NCBI RefSeq assembly: GCF_004208415.1
Contig: NZ_CP035758.1
Location: forward strand, 5,642,001 to 5,706,000
From: Ktedonosporobacter rubrisoli
GTDB lineage: Bacteria > Chloroflexota > Ktedonobacteria > Ktedonobacterales > Ktedonobacteraceae
DNA: 64,000 nucleotides
Reading direction: 5' to 3'
The notes below the pieces were generated by a model. That model searched no databases. It saw nothing but the letters and a program-made list of their open reading frames with translations, and was not told the origin of the DNA. Position 1 is the stretch's first letter; the number at the start of each line of letters is the position of its first letter. Position numbers and translations under genes: made by a program. Below are positions 25,470 through 34,191 of this stretch, one piece after another.

Positions 25470-27314
25470 ATGTCAGGCATACCTACCCAGGAAGAGGATA
25501 TTGCTAATCCCACCTACGCTTATGTAGGTGCATTTATTGATGAATTGCAGCGTGCTGGCATCCAGCATGTTGTTATCTGTCCCGGATCACGCTCAACTCC
25601 TCTTGCGCTAGCAATGGCTTCACAGCCAGCCTTGCGCATCTGGATGCATATCGATGAGCGCTCGGCGGCCTTTTTCGGGCTTGGCCTGGCTAAACAACTC
25701 CACCAGCCTGTGGCCCTTCTCTGCACATCAGGTACGGCAGCTGCGAATTTTCTTCCAGCAGTTGTAGAGGCCAACCTTACCCATATCCCGCTGCTGATCC
25801 TGACGGCCGATCGGCCTCACGAGTTGCGCGATTGTGGAGCTCCTCAGGCTATTGAGCAGAACCGGCTCTACGGCTCTCACACAAAGTGGTTTATGGATGT
25901 CGCGCTTCCCGAGGCCAGCGCGGCGGCGCTGCGCTATATTCGCACTATCGCCAATCGTGCAACGGCCCTTACAATGGCGATTCCTGCCGGTCCGGTGCAT
26001 CTAAACCTTCCCTTTCGTGAGCCCCTGACACCCGATCCACTACCAGATCAGCCATTGCCCGAGGTAAGTCAGCGCTCGCCTCTCGCCTGGCATGGTCGTC
26101 CTGAGCATGCGCCCTACGTGAGAGTAAGCGATACTCCTCTAGGAGCCCTGGCCGCTGAGGAGCTTACGCGCCTGGCTGCACTTATAGGAACAAAGCCGCG
26201 CGGGCTCCTTGTGGTTGGACCTTGCGATAATCCTGCTCTAGCTGAGCCGCTTCTACAGATGGCCCATACGCTTCACTATCCCGTACTGGCCGATCCGCTC
26301 TCCCAGCTACGCGGCGACCCATCCGCGCAAAGTTCTGTACTTACTAGCTATGATGCCTTCTTGCGCATCGAGAGCTTCATCGCCCAGGCCGAACCAGAAC
26401 TGATCATACGCTTTGGCGCTATGCCAACCTCCAAGCCCTTGCTCCTCTATATGAAGCGCTACGCCGTGTGCCCGCAGATCGTAATCGACGAACATGGTGG
26501 CTGGAACGATCCGACCCAGCTTGCCAGTGAGTTTATTCATGCCGACCCGCCCACGTTGTGCCGAGCACTGTCTAATCTGCTTATGGATGGAGCTGAGAGC
26601 TCGGCTGAAGCCAAACAGGCCTGGCTCACCAGTTGGCAGCACACGGACCAGCTCACGCGGCAAGCCCTGCTGACAAGTATGCACGATCTTCCAGCGCTCT
26701 TTGAGGGGCGTATCTTTAGCGAGCTCGCCGAACTATTGCCCGCAGAGAGCACGCTCTACGTGGGCAATAGCATGCCGGTGCGCGATCTCGATACCTTCTT
26801 CTGGCCGGATCAACGCCACATACGCTGCCTGGGCAATCGCGGCGCCAACGGGATCGACGGCGTTGTTTCCAGCGCCCTGGGTGCAAGTGCCGCCACTAGG
26901 AATAAGCAAGCTAGCGTGCTGGTCATTGGGGATCTTTCGTTCCTCCATGATCTCAATGGGCTCATTGCGGCCCATCTACACAAGCTCAGCCTTACCATTG
27001 TCCTTGTCAATAACGATGGTGGTGGTATCTTCTCGTTCCTACCGCAGGCGGCGCACCCTGAGCACTTTGAACAGCTTTTCGGCACACCGACCGGACTGGA
27101 TTTTCGCCCGGCCGCGCAGATGTATGGGGGCAAGTTTCAACGCGTCAAGGACTGGCAAGGGTTCCGCGAGGCTATCAACGAGGGAATTGATCGCGGCGGT
27201 TTGCACATTGTCGAGGTTCCTACTGAGCGTAGCAGCAATGTACAGATGCACCGCCAGCTCTGGCAAGCAGTTGAGAAGGCCTTGCAAGCAGCAAGCGTAG
27301 CAAACGGAAGGTAG
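25470..27314 (+). CDS. menD: 2-succinyl-5-enolpyruvyl-6-hydroxy-3-cyclohexene-1-carboxylate synthase
   Basis: A 614-residue thiamine-diphosphate enzyme that joins isochorismate to the succinyl semialdehyde derived from 2-oxoglutarate. The N-terminal PYR domain shows VVICPGSRSTPLALAMA and HIDERSAAFFGLGLAK (conserved Glu). The C-terminal PP domain shows VGNSMPVRDLDTF, CLGNRGANGIDGVVSSALG and the ThDP/Mg motif GDLSFLHDLNGL...NNDGGGIFSFLP. Length and order match MenD. It follows menF by 9 bases and precedes menH by 9 bases, so all are one transcript. The ATG has GGGGAAAA upstream. Confidence 0.95.
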   Translation: MSGIPTQEEDIANPTYAYVGAFIDELQRAGIQHVVICPGSRSTPLALAMASQPALRIWMHIDERSAAFFGLGLAKQLHQPVALLCTSGTAAANFLPAVVEANLTHIPLLILTADRPHELRDCGAPQAIEQNRLYGSHTKWFMDVALPEASAAALRYIRTIANRATALTMAIPAGPVHLNLPFREPLTPDPLPDQPLPEVSQRSPLAWHGRPEHAPYVRVSDTPLGALAAEELTRLAALIGTKPRGLLVVGPCDNPALAEPLLQMAHTLHYPVLADPLSQLRGDPSAQSSVLTSYDAFLRIESFIAQAEPELIIRFGAMPTSKPLLLYMKRYAVCPQIVIDEHGGWNDPTQLASEFIHADPPTLCRALSNLLMDGAESSAEAKQAWLTSWQHTDQLTRQALLTSMHDLPALFEGRIFSELAELLPAESTLYVGNSMPVRDLDTFFWPDQRHIRCLGNRGANGIDGVVSSALGASAATRNKQASVLVIGDLSFLHDLNGLIAAHLHKLSLTIVLVNNDGGGIFSFLPQAAHPEHFEQLFGTPTGLDFRPAAQMYGGKFQRVKDWQGFREAINEGIDRGGLHIVEVPTERSSNVQMHRQLWQAVEKALQAASVANGR

Positions 27315-27323
27315 TCACAACCG

Positions 27324-28163
27324 ATGCGGACTCAACGTCTCAAGATACACGGCCAGCACTTCGGGGCCGTGGTATGTGATGGTCGTCAAAACGACAAGGG
27401 CGGGACGCTCGTACTGCTGCACGGCTTCACGGGCAGTGCGGCCGGCTGGGGCGAGCTACTCACGGCATTTTCAACTTCTGGCCTGCGCGTCATTGCTCTT
27501 GATATGCTCGGGCATGGCCTGTCGGATGCCCCGAAAGAAGTTGAGCGCTACAGCATGGAGCATTGCCAGGCAGATATTATAGCAGTGCTACAGGAGCTCG
27601 GCGTGAGTCCAGGGACGGCGATCCTGCTTGGCTATTCGATGGGAGGACGCATTGCTCTGTATTGCGCTTTTTCGGACTTTTTCCGCGCGCTTGTGCTGGA
27701 AAGCGCTTCAGCGGGCCTGGCAACGGCTGAAGAGCGCGAACAGAGGCAGCGCAGCGACGCGGCCCTGGCCGAACGCATCGAGCGGATAGGGATCGAGGCC
27801 TTTGTGGCCTATTGGGAACAAATCCCTTTATTTGCCAGCCAAAAAAATCTGCCAGCTGAGCGGCGAGCCTCCCTGCACGCCCAACGGCTCAATAATCGGC
27901 CTCAAGGCCTGGCTAACAGTCTGCGCGGCATAGGTACAGGAGTGCAACCAGCTCTCCACGAACGCTTAAGCGAGCTCGATCTGCCAGTCTTGCTTATCAC
28001 TGGCGCGCTTGACCCAAAGTTTTATACAATTGCTCGCCTGATGGCTCAGCGCCTTCCACAAGCGCAATTACATATCGTCGCCGGAACTGGGCACACTGTC
28101 CATCTGGAGCAGCCTGGGACCTTCGTTCAGCTGGTACAAGATTTCTGTACCACAGTGCTATGA
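27324..28163 (+). CDS. menH: 2-succinyl-6-hydroxy-2,4-cyclohexadiene-1-carboxylate synthase
   Basis: A 279-residue alpha/beta-hydrolase that removes pyruvate from the MenD product. The oxyanion motif is LLHGFTGSAAGW, the nucleophile elbow LGYSMGGRIALY, the Asp is in GALDPKFYTIA and the His in GTGHTVHLEQP, as in MenH. Position between menD and menB gives strong support for this assignment over a generic hydrolase. Confidence 0.9.
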   Translation: MRTQRLKIHGQHFGAVVCDGRQNDKGGTLVLLHGFTGSAAGWGELLTAFSTSGLRVIALDMLGHGLSDAPKEVERYSMEHCQADIIAVLQELGVSPGTAILLGYSMGGRIALYCAFSDFFRALVLESASAGLATAEEREQRQRSDAALAERIERIGIEAFVAYWEQIPLFASQKNLPAERRASLHAQRLNNRPQGLANSLRGIGTGVQPALHERLSELDLPVLLITGALDPKFYTIARLMAQRLPQAQLHIVAGTGHTVHLEQPGTFVQLVQDFCTTVL

Positions 28164-28211
28164 TAGATACTGAATCTCATAGTATTTTATATCATCAAAG
28201 GAGATAAATGG

Positions 28212-29030
28212 ATGTCAATCAATTGGGAAAAAGTTCGCGATTACACCGACATTATTTTTGAGAAGGCCGAGGGCATCGCTAAAATTACGATCAACCGGCC
28301 CGAAGTGCATAACGCCTTTCGCCCCGAGACACTCAATGAGATGATCGAGGCCTTTAGCATCTGCCGCGAGGACCCGGAGATCGGCGTGGTTATTCTTACC
28401 GGCCAGGGTCGAAAGGCGTTCTGTTCAGGTGGCGATCAGCGCGTACGCGGCGAAGGTGGTTATGTGGGTGGCGATGGCGTGCCTCGCTTGAACGCTCTCG
28501 ATCTGCAAAAATCAATCAAATACTTGCCCAAACCGGTTATCGCTATGGTCGCTGGCTACGCCGTTGGTGGTGGCCATGTCTTGCATCTCCTCTGCGATCT
28601 GACGATTGCCGCTGATAACGCACGCTTTGGCCAGGCTGGTCCTCGCGTTGGCAGCTTTGATGCCGGCTGGGGTGCAACCTATATGGCACGCGTAGTTGGC
28701 CATAAGAAGGCACGCGAGATCTGGTATCTCTGCCGCCAATATTCGGCCCAGGAAGCTCTGGATATGGGGCTCATCAATACAGTTGTACCGCTGGAGAAGC
28801 TGGAAGAGGAGACCATTCAATGGTGCCGGGAAATTCTTGAGAAAAGCCCGATTGCTCTGCGCTTCCTGAAGGCATCCTTTAATGCCGATACTGATGGCCT
28901 AGCCGGATTACAGGAACTTGCAGGCGATGCGACGATGCTCTTCTACATGACCGACGAAGGCAAGGAAGGGAGAAACGCCTTCCTTGAGAAACGCAAGCCC
29001 GATTTTTCCAGATTCCCGCGCCTTCCCTAA
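28212..29030 (+). CDS. menB: 1,4-dihydroxy-2-naphthoyl-CoA synthase
   Basis: A 272-residue crotonase-fold enzyme that cyclises O-succinylbenzoyl-CoA. MenB-specific blocks are visible: INRPEVHNAFRPETLNEM, GQGRKAFCSGGDQRVRGEGGYVG, MVAGYAVGGGHVLHLLCDLTIA (oxyanion hole), GPRVGSFDAGWGATYMARVVGHKKAREIWYL and the C-terminal ...EGRNAFLEKRKPDFSRFPRLP. The start at 28212 follows AAAGGAG by 9 bases. It is 48 bases from menH, the largest gap of the operon before menC. Confidence 0.96.
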   Translation: MSINWEKVRDYTDIIFEKAEGIAKITINRPEVHNAFRPETLNEMIEAFSICREDPEIGVVILTGQGRKAFCSGGDQRVRGEGGYVGGDGVPRLNALDLQKSIKYLPKPVIAMVAGYAVGGGHVLHLLCDLTIAADNARFGQAGPRVGSFDAGWGATYMARVVGHKKAREIWYLCRQYSAQEALDMGLINTVVPLEKLEEETIQWCREILEKSPIALRFLKASFNADTDGLAGLQELAGDATMLFYMTDEGKEGRNAFLEKRKPDFSRFPRLP

Positions 29031-29044
29031 GTAAGGGAGACGTC

Positions 29045-30184
29045 GTGATAACAATTGTTGCCCTACACTGGTATCCCTACTGCATTCCATTGCGCAATGG
29101 CTTTACAACGGCTCACGGTCCACTACATAAGCGGGCCGGAGCCATCGTAGAGCTCATTACCTCGGCGGGTATCCATGGTTTGGGCGAGATTGCGCCTTTA
29201 CCGGAATTTGCCGGGAGCAACCTGTGCGAAGCTCTTAGTGTGCTTCCGGCGCTGGCCGCTAGCTGGCCCGGCCTGACTCTCAAGCAAGCCGCAGAAGAGA
29301 TTCGAGCAGGCTTGGAGTCTGGTTGGCTCCCTCCTGCGGCTGCCTGTGGCCTGGATACCGCCTTACTTGATGCCCAGGGACAATTAGCACAAGTCAATCT
29401 GACTGAGCTTATGCAGCGTGAAGAGCAAGCGGAAACTGTGCAGCAGCGCCTCGACATCCCGGTAAATGCTGTTATCGGCACCACCGATATCGAGGCAACT
29501 ATCGTGAAGGCGCGGCAAGCCGTGGCGGCTGGTTTTCGCTGCCTCAAGCTTAAGGTAGGCTGCGATACCCATCTGGAAATCGAGCGTATAGGTGCGCTGC
29601 GAGCGGCTATTGGCCCGGCTATTGAGCTGCGCCTCGATGCTAACGAGGCCTGGAGCTTTGAGCAAGCGGTTACCATTCTCACAGCGTGCATCCAATTCGC
29701 TATCCAATACGTTGAGCAGCCGCTCAAGGCCACCGATCTTAGCGGGATGCGCCGCTTGCGCCAGACCGTCCCGATACGCATTGCAGCTGATGAAGCGCTG
29801 CATGATCTGGCCAGCGCGCGAAACATTCTCGCCGCCGAGGCTGCTGATCTGCTGATTGTAAAGCCACAACTGGCCGGCGGCCTACGTATGGGACGCCAGA
29901 TTATCAGAGAAGGAGCAGCACTTGGCATCGATAGTATAGTTACTAGCACGATCGAGGCCGGTATTGGCCTGGCTGCTGCGCTTCACCTGGCCGCCGCCTC
30001 ACCCGAGATTACGCTGGCCTGTGGCCTGGCGACCCTACCCTTGCTGCGCGACGATCTGCTAACAGGTTCGCTTGTGCTTAAGGATGGTATGCTTTCTGTG
30101 CCTTCCGGCGCGGGACTTGGAGTGCAACTGGACAGAAGTGCGCTCGCCAGGCATGCAAGCGAAGCTTTATCTCTTCGAGGTTGA
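29045..30184 (+). CDS. menC: O-succinylbenzoate synthase
   Basis: A 379-residue enolase-superfamily enzyme that dehydrates SHCHC to O-succinylbenzoate. Superfamily catalytic residues are visible: Lys pair in CLKLKVG, metal Asp in LRLDANEAWSF, Glu in YVEQPLK, Asp/Glu in IAADEALHD and Lys in LLIVKPQLAGG. The N-terminal capping domain starts ALHWYPYCIPLRNGFTTAHGP. The start is GTG at 29045 with AAGGGAGAC 4-5 bases upstream. Its stop (TGA, 30182-30184) nearly touches menE. Confidence 0.93.
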   Translation: MITIVALHWYPYCIPLRNGFTTAHGPLHKRAGAIVELITSAGIHGLGEIAPLPEFAGSNLCEALSVLPALAASWPGLTLKQAAEEIRAGLESGWLPPAAACGLDTALLDAQGQLAQVNLTELMQREEQAETVQQRLDIPVNAVIGTTDIEATIVKARQAVAAGFRCLKLKVGCDTHLEIERIGALRAAIGPAIELRLDANEAWSFEQAVTILTACIQFAIQYVEQPLKATDLSGMRRLRQTVPIRIAADEALHDLASARNILAAEAADLLIVKPQLAGGLRMGRQIIREGAALGIDSIVTSTIEAGIGLAAALHLAAASPEITLACGLATLPLLRDDLLTGSLVLKDGMLSVPSGAGLGVQLDRSALARHASEALSLRG

Positions 30185-30186
30185 CG

Positions 30187-31740
30187 GTGAACATAACTGA
30201 TAGAACCGAGACATTGTTACCAAACTGGCTCAGGCGTTGTGCCGAGAACCGCCCGGACCATCTGGCTGTCAGTTGCGGGTCCGTGCGCTTGAGCTTTGCC
30301 GAGCTGGATTTTCAAGCGAGCCGGCTGGCGCGCCAACTGGCCTCCATAGGAGTTCAGGAGGGCAGTCGCGTCGCCTTGCTTGCCGCGAATGGTTTGGAGT
30401 TCGTAGCTTGCGTGCATGCTTTGACGAGCTTAGGTGCGATTCTGGTACCGCTCAATATACGTCTGTCGCGGGAGGAGTTACGCTGGCAGCTAAGTGATAT
30501 CCAGGCCGCCTTTCTGTTGAGCGATCAACGTTATGCTGAGGTCGCAGCGGCGCTTCACATGGCCTTGCCCGGAATACAGCCCGGCTTGCTGCTCAGCGAA
30601 GCAGGCGAGGTCAGGTTACAGGACGCGGCTAGCCTTGACGTTCCTTTACGCACCTTGATTGATCTCACAGCTACGCAGGCCATTATTTATACCTCTGGCA
30701 CTACTGGGCAGCCCAAGGGTGTGATCATTACCTACGGCATGCAGTGGTGGAACGCGCTTGGCTCAGCGCTCAATCTCGGTCACAGGCCTGATGATTGCTG
30801 GCTGGCCTGTATGCCGCTCTTCCACATTGGCGGACTTTCTATTCTTATGCGCAGCGTAATCTACACGATCAGTATTAGCTTGCATGAGAGATTTGATGCC
30901 GTCGCCGTTAATCGCGCAATTCAAGAGGACAACGTTAGCATTATCTCAGTTGTGGCGGTTATGCTACAGCGCATGTTGTCGGCGCTGGATGCGAGCCAGA
31001 ACGAGCAGGGCTATCCGGCAACGCTGCGTTGTGTGTTGCTTGGCGGCGGTCCTGCGCCACGTCCATTACTTGAAGACTGTGCGCGCCGGGGCATTCCAGT
31101 CGTGCAAACGTACGGTCTCACCGAATCCTGTTCCCAGGCCGTAACGCTCGCACCGGCGGATGCCTTGCGCAAACTTGGTTCAGCTGGGCGGCCGCTCTTG
31201 CCTGTCCAGATTCGTATTATGCAAGATGGGCGCATTGCTGCGGCGAATGAGGCAGGCGTAATTTATCTCAAAGGCCCCTCGATTACACCCGGCTATGCCA
31301 ATCGTCCCGAGGCCACGGCTAAAGTGATGCATGAGGATTGGCTCTCGACGGGTGACATGGGCTATCTTGATGAAGATGGCTATCTCTACGTGCTTGATCG
31401 TCGGACGGATTTGATTATTTCTGGCGGGGAAAATGTTTATCCGGCCGAAGTTGAGTCTGTCTTACTGGCTCATCCAGCTGTGGAGGAGGCCGGAGTTTGT
31501 GGGAGAGAAGATTCGCAATGGGGCCAGATTCCTATCGCCTTTGTTCGTCCTCGTCACGGCTGCAAGCTTCATGTCGAGGAGTTACAAGTCCATGCCGCTC
31601 AGCACCTGGCCCGTTACAAGCAACCACGGGCGATCTATCTTGTCGAGGAGCTCCCGCGCAATTCGTCAGGAAAGTTGCTGCGGCGCGAGCTTCCTCATTT
31701 GCTGAAACAGCTCACTCTCGCTCAGCAGGGCAAAAGCTGA
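30187..31740 (+). CDS. menE: O-succinylbenzoate-CoA ligase
   Basis: A 517-residue acyl-adenylate-forming ligase. AMP-binding motifs are IIYTSGTTGQPKGVIIT (P-loop), QTYGLTESCSQA, LSTGDMGYLDEDGYLYVLDRRTDLIISGGENVYPAEVE and the C-terminal catalytic Lys in SSGKLLRRE. The start is probably GTG at 30187 (GAGG 6 bases upstream); a TTG at 30181 overlapping the menC stop is the alternative. It activates O-succinylbenzoate for MenB, so menF-D-H-B-C-E form a full route from chorismate to dihydroxynaphthoyl-CoA. menA and the methyltransferase are not in this window. Confidence 0.94.
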   Translation: MNITDRTETLLPNWLRRCAENRPDHLAVSCGSVRLSFAELDFQASRLARQLASIGVQEGSRVALLAANGLEFVACVHALTSLGAILVPLNIRLSREELRWQLSDIQAAFLLSDQRYAEVAAALHMALPGIQPGLLLSEAGEVRLQDAASLDVPLRTLIDLTATQAIIYTSGTTGQPKGVIITYGMQWWNALGSALNLGHRPDDCWLACMPLFHIGGLSILMRSVIYTISISLHERFDAVAVNRAIQEDNVSIISVVAVMLQRMLSALDASQNEQGYPATLRCVLLGGGPAPRPLLEDCARRGIPVVQTYGLTESCSQAVTLAPADALRKLGSAGRPLLPVQIRIMQDGRIAAANEAGVIYLKGPSITPGYANRPEATAKVMHEDWLSTGDMGYLDEDGYLYVLDRRTDLIISGGENVYPAEVESVLLAHPAVEEAGVCGREDSQWGQIPIAFVRPRHGCKLHVEELQVHAAQHLARYKQPRAIYLVEELPRNSSGKLLRRELPHLLKQLTLAQQGKS

Positions 31741-31791
31741 GGATAAAGCTCGGCCAGCTCATCTCACATGGCAGATATCCTCCCCTGAACC

Positions 31792-31816
31792 GTGGCGATC
31801 TGACAATGGTCGCCAC
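31792..31816 (+). terminator. Hairpin after menE
   Basis: Perfect 7-bp stem GTGGCGA/TCGCCAC with an 11-base loop, 50 bases after the menE stop. It lacks a T-run, so its role as terminator is tentative. Confidence 0.35.
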
Positions 31817-31979
31817 AACCCTCACTATCTCCTTAGCACGCCCGGCAAAATAGCAATATAGAAGAAGAAAAAATTTTGCAGATCGGTGATACTAGAAGAA
31901 ACTATGCGGGATACGAGCTAAAAGACCATGCTCGGTATGTTGTACCTGGTCCTCTATAGCCAGGTAAGGGAGGTTGTGT

Positions 31980-32258
31980 ATGGCAACAATCTTTTTTCCA
32001 CAAGTTTTACGTCCACGCGTAGGCAATCGGGCCTCGGTAAGTATTGCCAGCGGCGGCGGGACGATCCGCGAGGTTATTGATGCGCTTGAGCAGGATTTTC
32101 CCGGTCTGCGCTTCAATCTTTGCTATGAAAGCGGGGCAATACGTCCTTACGTCAACATCTTCTTGAATCGCGAGAATATCCGCTACTTGCAAGGCCTCGA
32201 TACACCTGTACCCCCAGAGGCCAGAATCCACATCTTGCAGTCGGTAGCTGGTGGTTGA
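31980..32258 (+). CDS. MoaD/ThiS-family ubiquitin-like sulfur carrier protein
   Basis: A 92-residue beta-grasp protein ending in Gly-Gly (SVAGG), the tail that is thiocarboxylated or adenylated in MoaD/ThiS proteins. The body shows ATIFFPQVLRPRV, TIREVIDALEQDFPGLRFNL and IRPYVNIFLNRENIRYLQGLDTPVPPEARIHILQSVAGG. GGGAGG precedes the ATG by 6 bases. It is followed 43 bases later by an Asp-box propeller protein, a pairing I recall from other bacterial genomes, so its partner is probably that protein rather than MoaE. Confidence 0.85.
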   Translation: MATIFFPQVLRPRVGNRASVSIASGGGTIREVIDALEQDFPGLRFNLCYESGAIRPYVNIFLNRENIRYLQGLDTPVPPEARIHILQSVAGG

Positions 32259-32301
32259 TTGGTCCAGTAGAGAGAAGTTACTATTCAGTAGGAGGAATAC
32301 C

Positions 32302-33408
32302 ATGGCAGCTCATAAAACCTATCCCCACGGCACTACAATCGTCTCGGTCGGCACCAAGCGGGGCCTCTTTTTGCTCACATCACAGGATAGAGAACGTTGG
32401 AATATAGAAAGCACGGAGCTGAAAGGCAGTCGTGTCTACTATACGGTTTTAGATCAGCGCGCCGGCTGCCGGCTCTTTGCAGCAGATAACGGCGATTTCT
32501 TTGGCTCATTTTTACGCTATAGCGATGATTTCGGTCTGACCTGGAAGGAGCCTGCGCAGAATATTCAGTTTCCCCAGGAGCAGGGACAAAGCCTGAAAAA
32601 CATCTGGACTATCGAGCCCGGACGAGCTACAGAAGCGGATACGCTCTACGCGGGAACCGATCCGGCGGCACTCTGGGTCAGCACTGATAACGGCAAGACG
32701 TGGGACCCTGATCCCGGTCTTCTGGCGCATCCAACCTATCGGAACTGGGAGCCAGGCGCGGGTGGGCTATGCCTGCATACGATTGTTGCTGATCCCTCCA
32801 ATACAGATAGAATGTGGGTGGGTATCTCTGCGGTGGGATGCCTGCGCACTGACGATGGCGGGCGAAGCTGGAGCTTCGCTAACAAAAACGTGCGCGCCGG
32901 TTTTCTCCCCGATCCCTATCCCGAGTTTGGCCAGTGCATCCATCGTATGGTACAGCATCCGCTGAAGCCTGATGTATTGTATCAACAGAACCACTGTGGT
33001 ATTTATAAGAGCCTGGACGGCGGGAATGAATGGATCGATATTCAAGCCAATCTTCCTTCCGAATTTGGCTTCCCCATTGCCTTAGATGCTCACCATCCCG
33101 AGACACTCTTCGTGGTCGTTGAAGATCCCAGCGCTCGCCACAACGTCACTGAGCAATTCACGGTTTATCGTACAGAGAACGGGGGCGAAAGCTGGGAGCC
33201 GCTTACACGGGGACTTCCCAGAGGGTCTGGAGTATGCTTAGGGGTATTACGCCATGCGATGTGCGCGGATACTGAGGACCCGTGCGGGGTTTACGTGGGA
33301 ACCAATACGGGTCAGCTTTTTGCCAGCAATAACCGGGGCGAGAGCTGGCAACTTATTGCCGATTTCCTGCCTCCTATCTATTCGGTGACAGTTGCCACAC
33401 TGGGTTAA
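32302..33408 (+). CDS. Asp-box (BNR/sialidase-like) beta-propeller protein
   Basis: A 368-residue propeller-like protein with at least six Asp-box motifs (S-x-D-x-G-x-x-W): SDDFGLTWKE, STDNGKTWDP, TDDGGRSWSF, SLDGGNEWID, TENGGESWEP and SNNRGESWQL. There is no signal peptide, so it is probably cytoplasmic, unlike secreted sialidases, and the sialidase catalytic Tyr/Glu/Arg set is not evident. The ATG at 32302 has AGGAGGAA upstream. Its tight coupling with a MoaD/ThiS-like gene suggests a shared pathway, possibly as target or scaffold of the sulfur carrier. Confidence 0.82.
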   Translation: MAAHKTYPHGTTIVSVGTKRGLFLLTSQDRERWNIESTELKGSRVYYTVLDQRAGCRLFAADNGDFFGSFLRYSDDFGLTWKEPAQNIQFPQEQGQSLKNIWTIEPGRATEADTLYAGTDPAALWVSTDNGKTWDPDPGLLAHPTYRNWEPGAGGLCLHTIVADPSNTDRMWVGISAVGCLRTDDGGRSWSFANKNVRAGFLPDPYPEFGQCIHRMVQHPLKPDVLYQQNHCGIYKSLDGGNEWIDIQANLPSEFGFPIALDAHHPETLFVVVEDPSARHNVTEQFTVYRTENGGESWEPLTRGLPRGSGVCLGVLRHAMCADTEDPCGVYVGTNTGQLFASNNRGESWQLIADFLPPIYSVTVATLG

Positions 33409-33603
33409 CTAACACTAAGTAGGCTGGTCTCCTGGCCGGTCTGCCCCAATTAACCATTGCGGGGCATGGGAAAACTCAAGGGCGCTGCTGGTTCATCCCA
33501 TGCTCTGCAGGCTCGCTTTCCAACAGCTTCGAACTGGTCCTATTGTGGTCAGGCAAATGGCTGTAAATTTTAGCAAATATCTGATAAATTGCCGGCGAAA
33601 CGC
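33409..33603. other. Hairpin-rich intergenic stretch before the tRNA promoter
   Basis: It contains stacked inverted repeats: GCCCC/GGGGC (33443-33447 and 33461-33465) and GCATGGG/CCCATGC (33464-33470 and 33497-33503), plus further C/G-rich pairs. It may hold the terminator of the propeller gene or a small structured RNA. I could not match it to SRP, 6S or a known riboswitch. Confidence 0.35.
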
Positions 33604-33632
33604 TTGACAGGGCGATATGGTTTTGGTATACT
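33604..33632 (+). promoter_or_regulatory. Strong promoter of the tRNA pair
   Basis: Perfect TTGACA (33604-33609), 17-base spacer, TATACT (33627-33632). The Ser tRNA begins about 85 bases after the predicted transcription start. Confidence 0.8.
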
Positions 33633-33723
33633 CATCTCAGTTCGCCGGTACTGTCAACTATTAATGTTACTGAACGGCGATATGTAGAACAGGCCTGATG
33701 GCAGGTTCTATGAGCGTTTTTAA

Positions 33724-33813
33724 GGAGAGGTCGCATAGTGGCCTAGTGCGGCGGTTTGCTAAACCGCTGAGGGGGCAACCCCTCCGAGAGTTCGAATCTC
33801 TCCCTCTCCGCCA
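33724..33813 (+). tRNA. tRNA-Ser (GCT anticodon)
   Basis: A type II tRNA of 90 bases. Acceptor arms GGAGAGG (33724-33730) and CCTCTCC (33803-33809) pair perfectly, followed by G and an encoded CCA. The anticodon stem is GCGGT/ACCGC, roughly, with loop TTGCTAA; the anticodon GCT (33758-33760) reads AGC/AGU serine codons. A long variable arm (GAGGGGGCAACCCCTC) and a TTCGAAT T-loop are present. Confidence 0.95.
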
Positions 33814-33814
33814 T

Positions 33815-33885
33815 AGGGGTATGGCATATCGGCTGTGCAACGCTCTCCAAAAGCGTCGAGGGGGGTTCGACTCCTCCTACCCCTG
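33815..33885 (+). tRNA. tRNA-Trp (CCA anticodon)
   Basis: Acceptor arms AGGGGTA (33815-33821) and TACCCCT (33878-33884) pair perfectly. The anticodon arm is ACGCT-CTCCAAA-AGCGT with anticodon CCA (33847-33849), which reads UGG. The T-arm is GGGGG-TTCGACT-CCTCC. CCA is not encoded (CCT follows). It starts 1 base after the Ser tRNA, so both come from one transcript. The D-loop is rather short. Confidence 0.92.
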
Positions 33886-33895
33886 CCTGTGTAAC

Positions 33896-33934
33896 AATCA
33901 CTTGAATGTTAAAATTCAGGTGATTTTCTTTTTG
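33896..33934 (+). terminator. Rho-independent terminator of the tRNA operon
   Basis: Stem AATCACTTGAAT/ATTCAGGTGATT (12 bp, one G-T pair) with a 6-base loop, followed by TTCTTTTTG. A textbook intrinsic terminator. Confidence 0.88.
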
Positions 33935-34162
33935 TTTAGTTTCAAGATTATATGACTCCTCTAAGCATCATCGATCCTTCCCGTAAAAATCTATCTCTCC
34001 AGGTAACTTTAAGACTATTCCCTACTCACACAGCTCTTGCTTACTTTACGCCTCCGAACTGGCTTTTTGCTGGCGACTTTTCTCTTAACAGCTCTTCCTC
34101 ATAGGGAACTTATCTCTAATATTACAATTAGTTCATATTTTGAATAAAATTACATTATTTTA

Positions 34163-34191
34163 TTGACATTCTCTGTAGTTACATCTATATT
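34163..34191 (+). promoter_or_regulatory. Consensus promoter of the HNH gene pair
   Basis: TTGACA (34163-34168), 17-base spacer, TATATT (34186-34191). The first gene starts at 34258, about 60 bases after the predicted transcription start. Confidence 0.72.

Noticed and set aside
33409..33603. SRP RNA, 6S RNA or cobalamin riboswitch in the hairpin-rich gap
   Set aside because: The GGAAGCAGC-type SRP tetraloop region, a 6S-like open bubble and cobalamin boxes could not be found; only the neutral description is kept.
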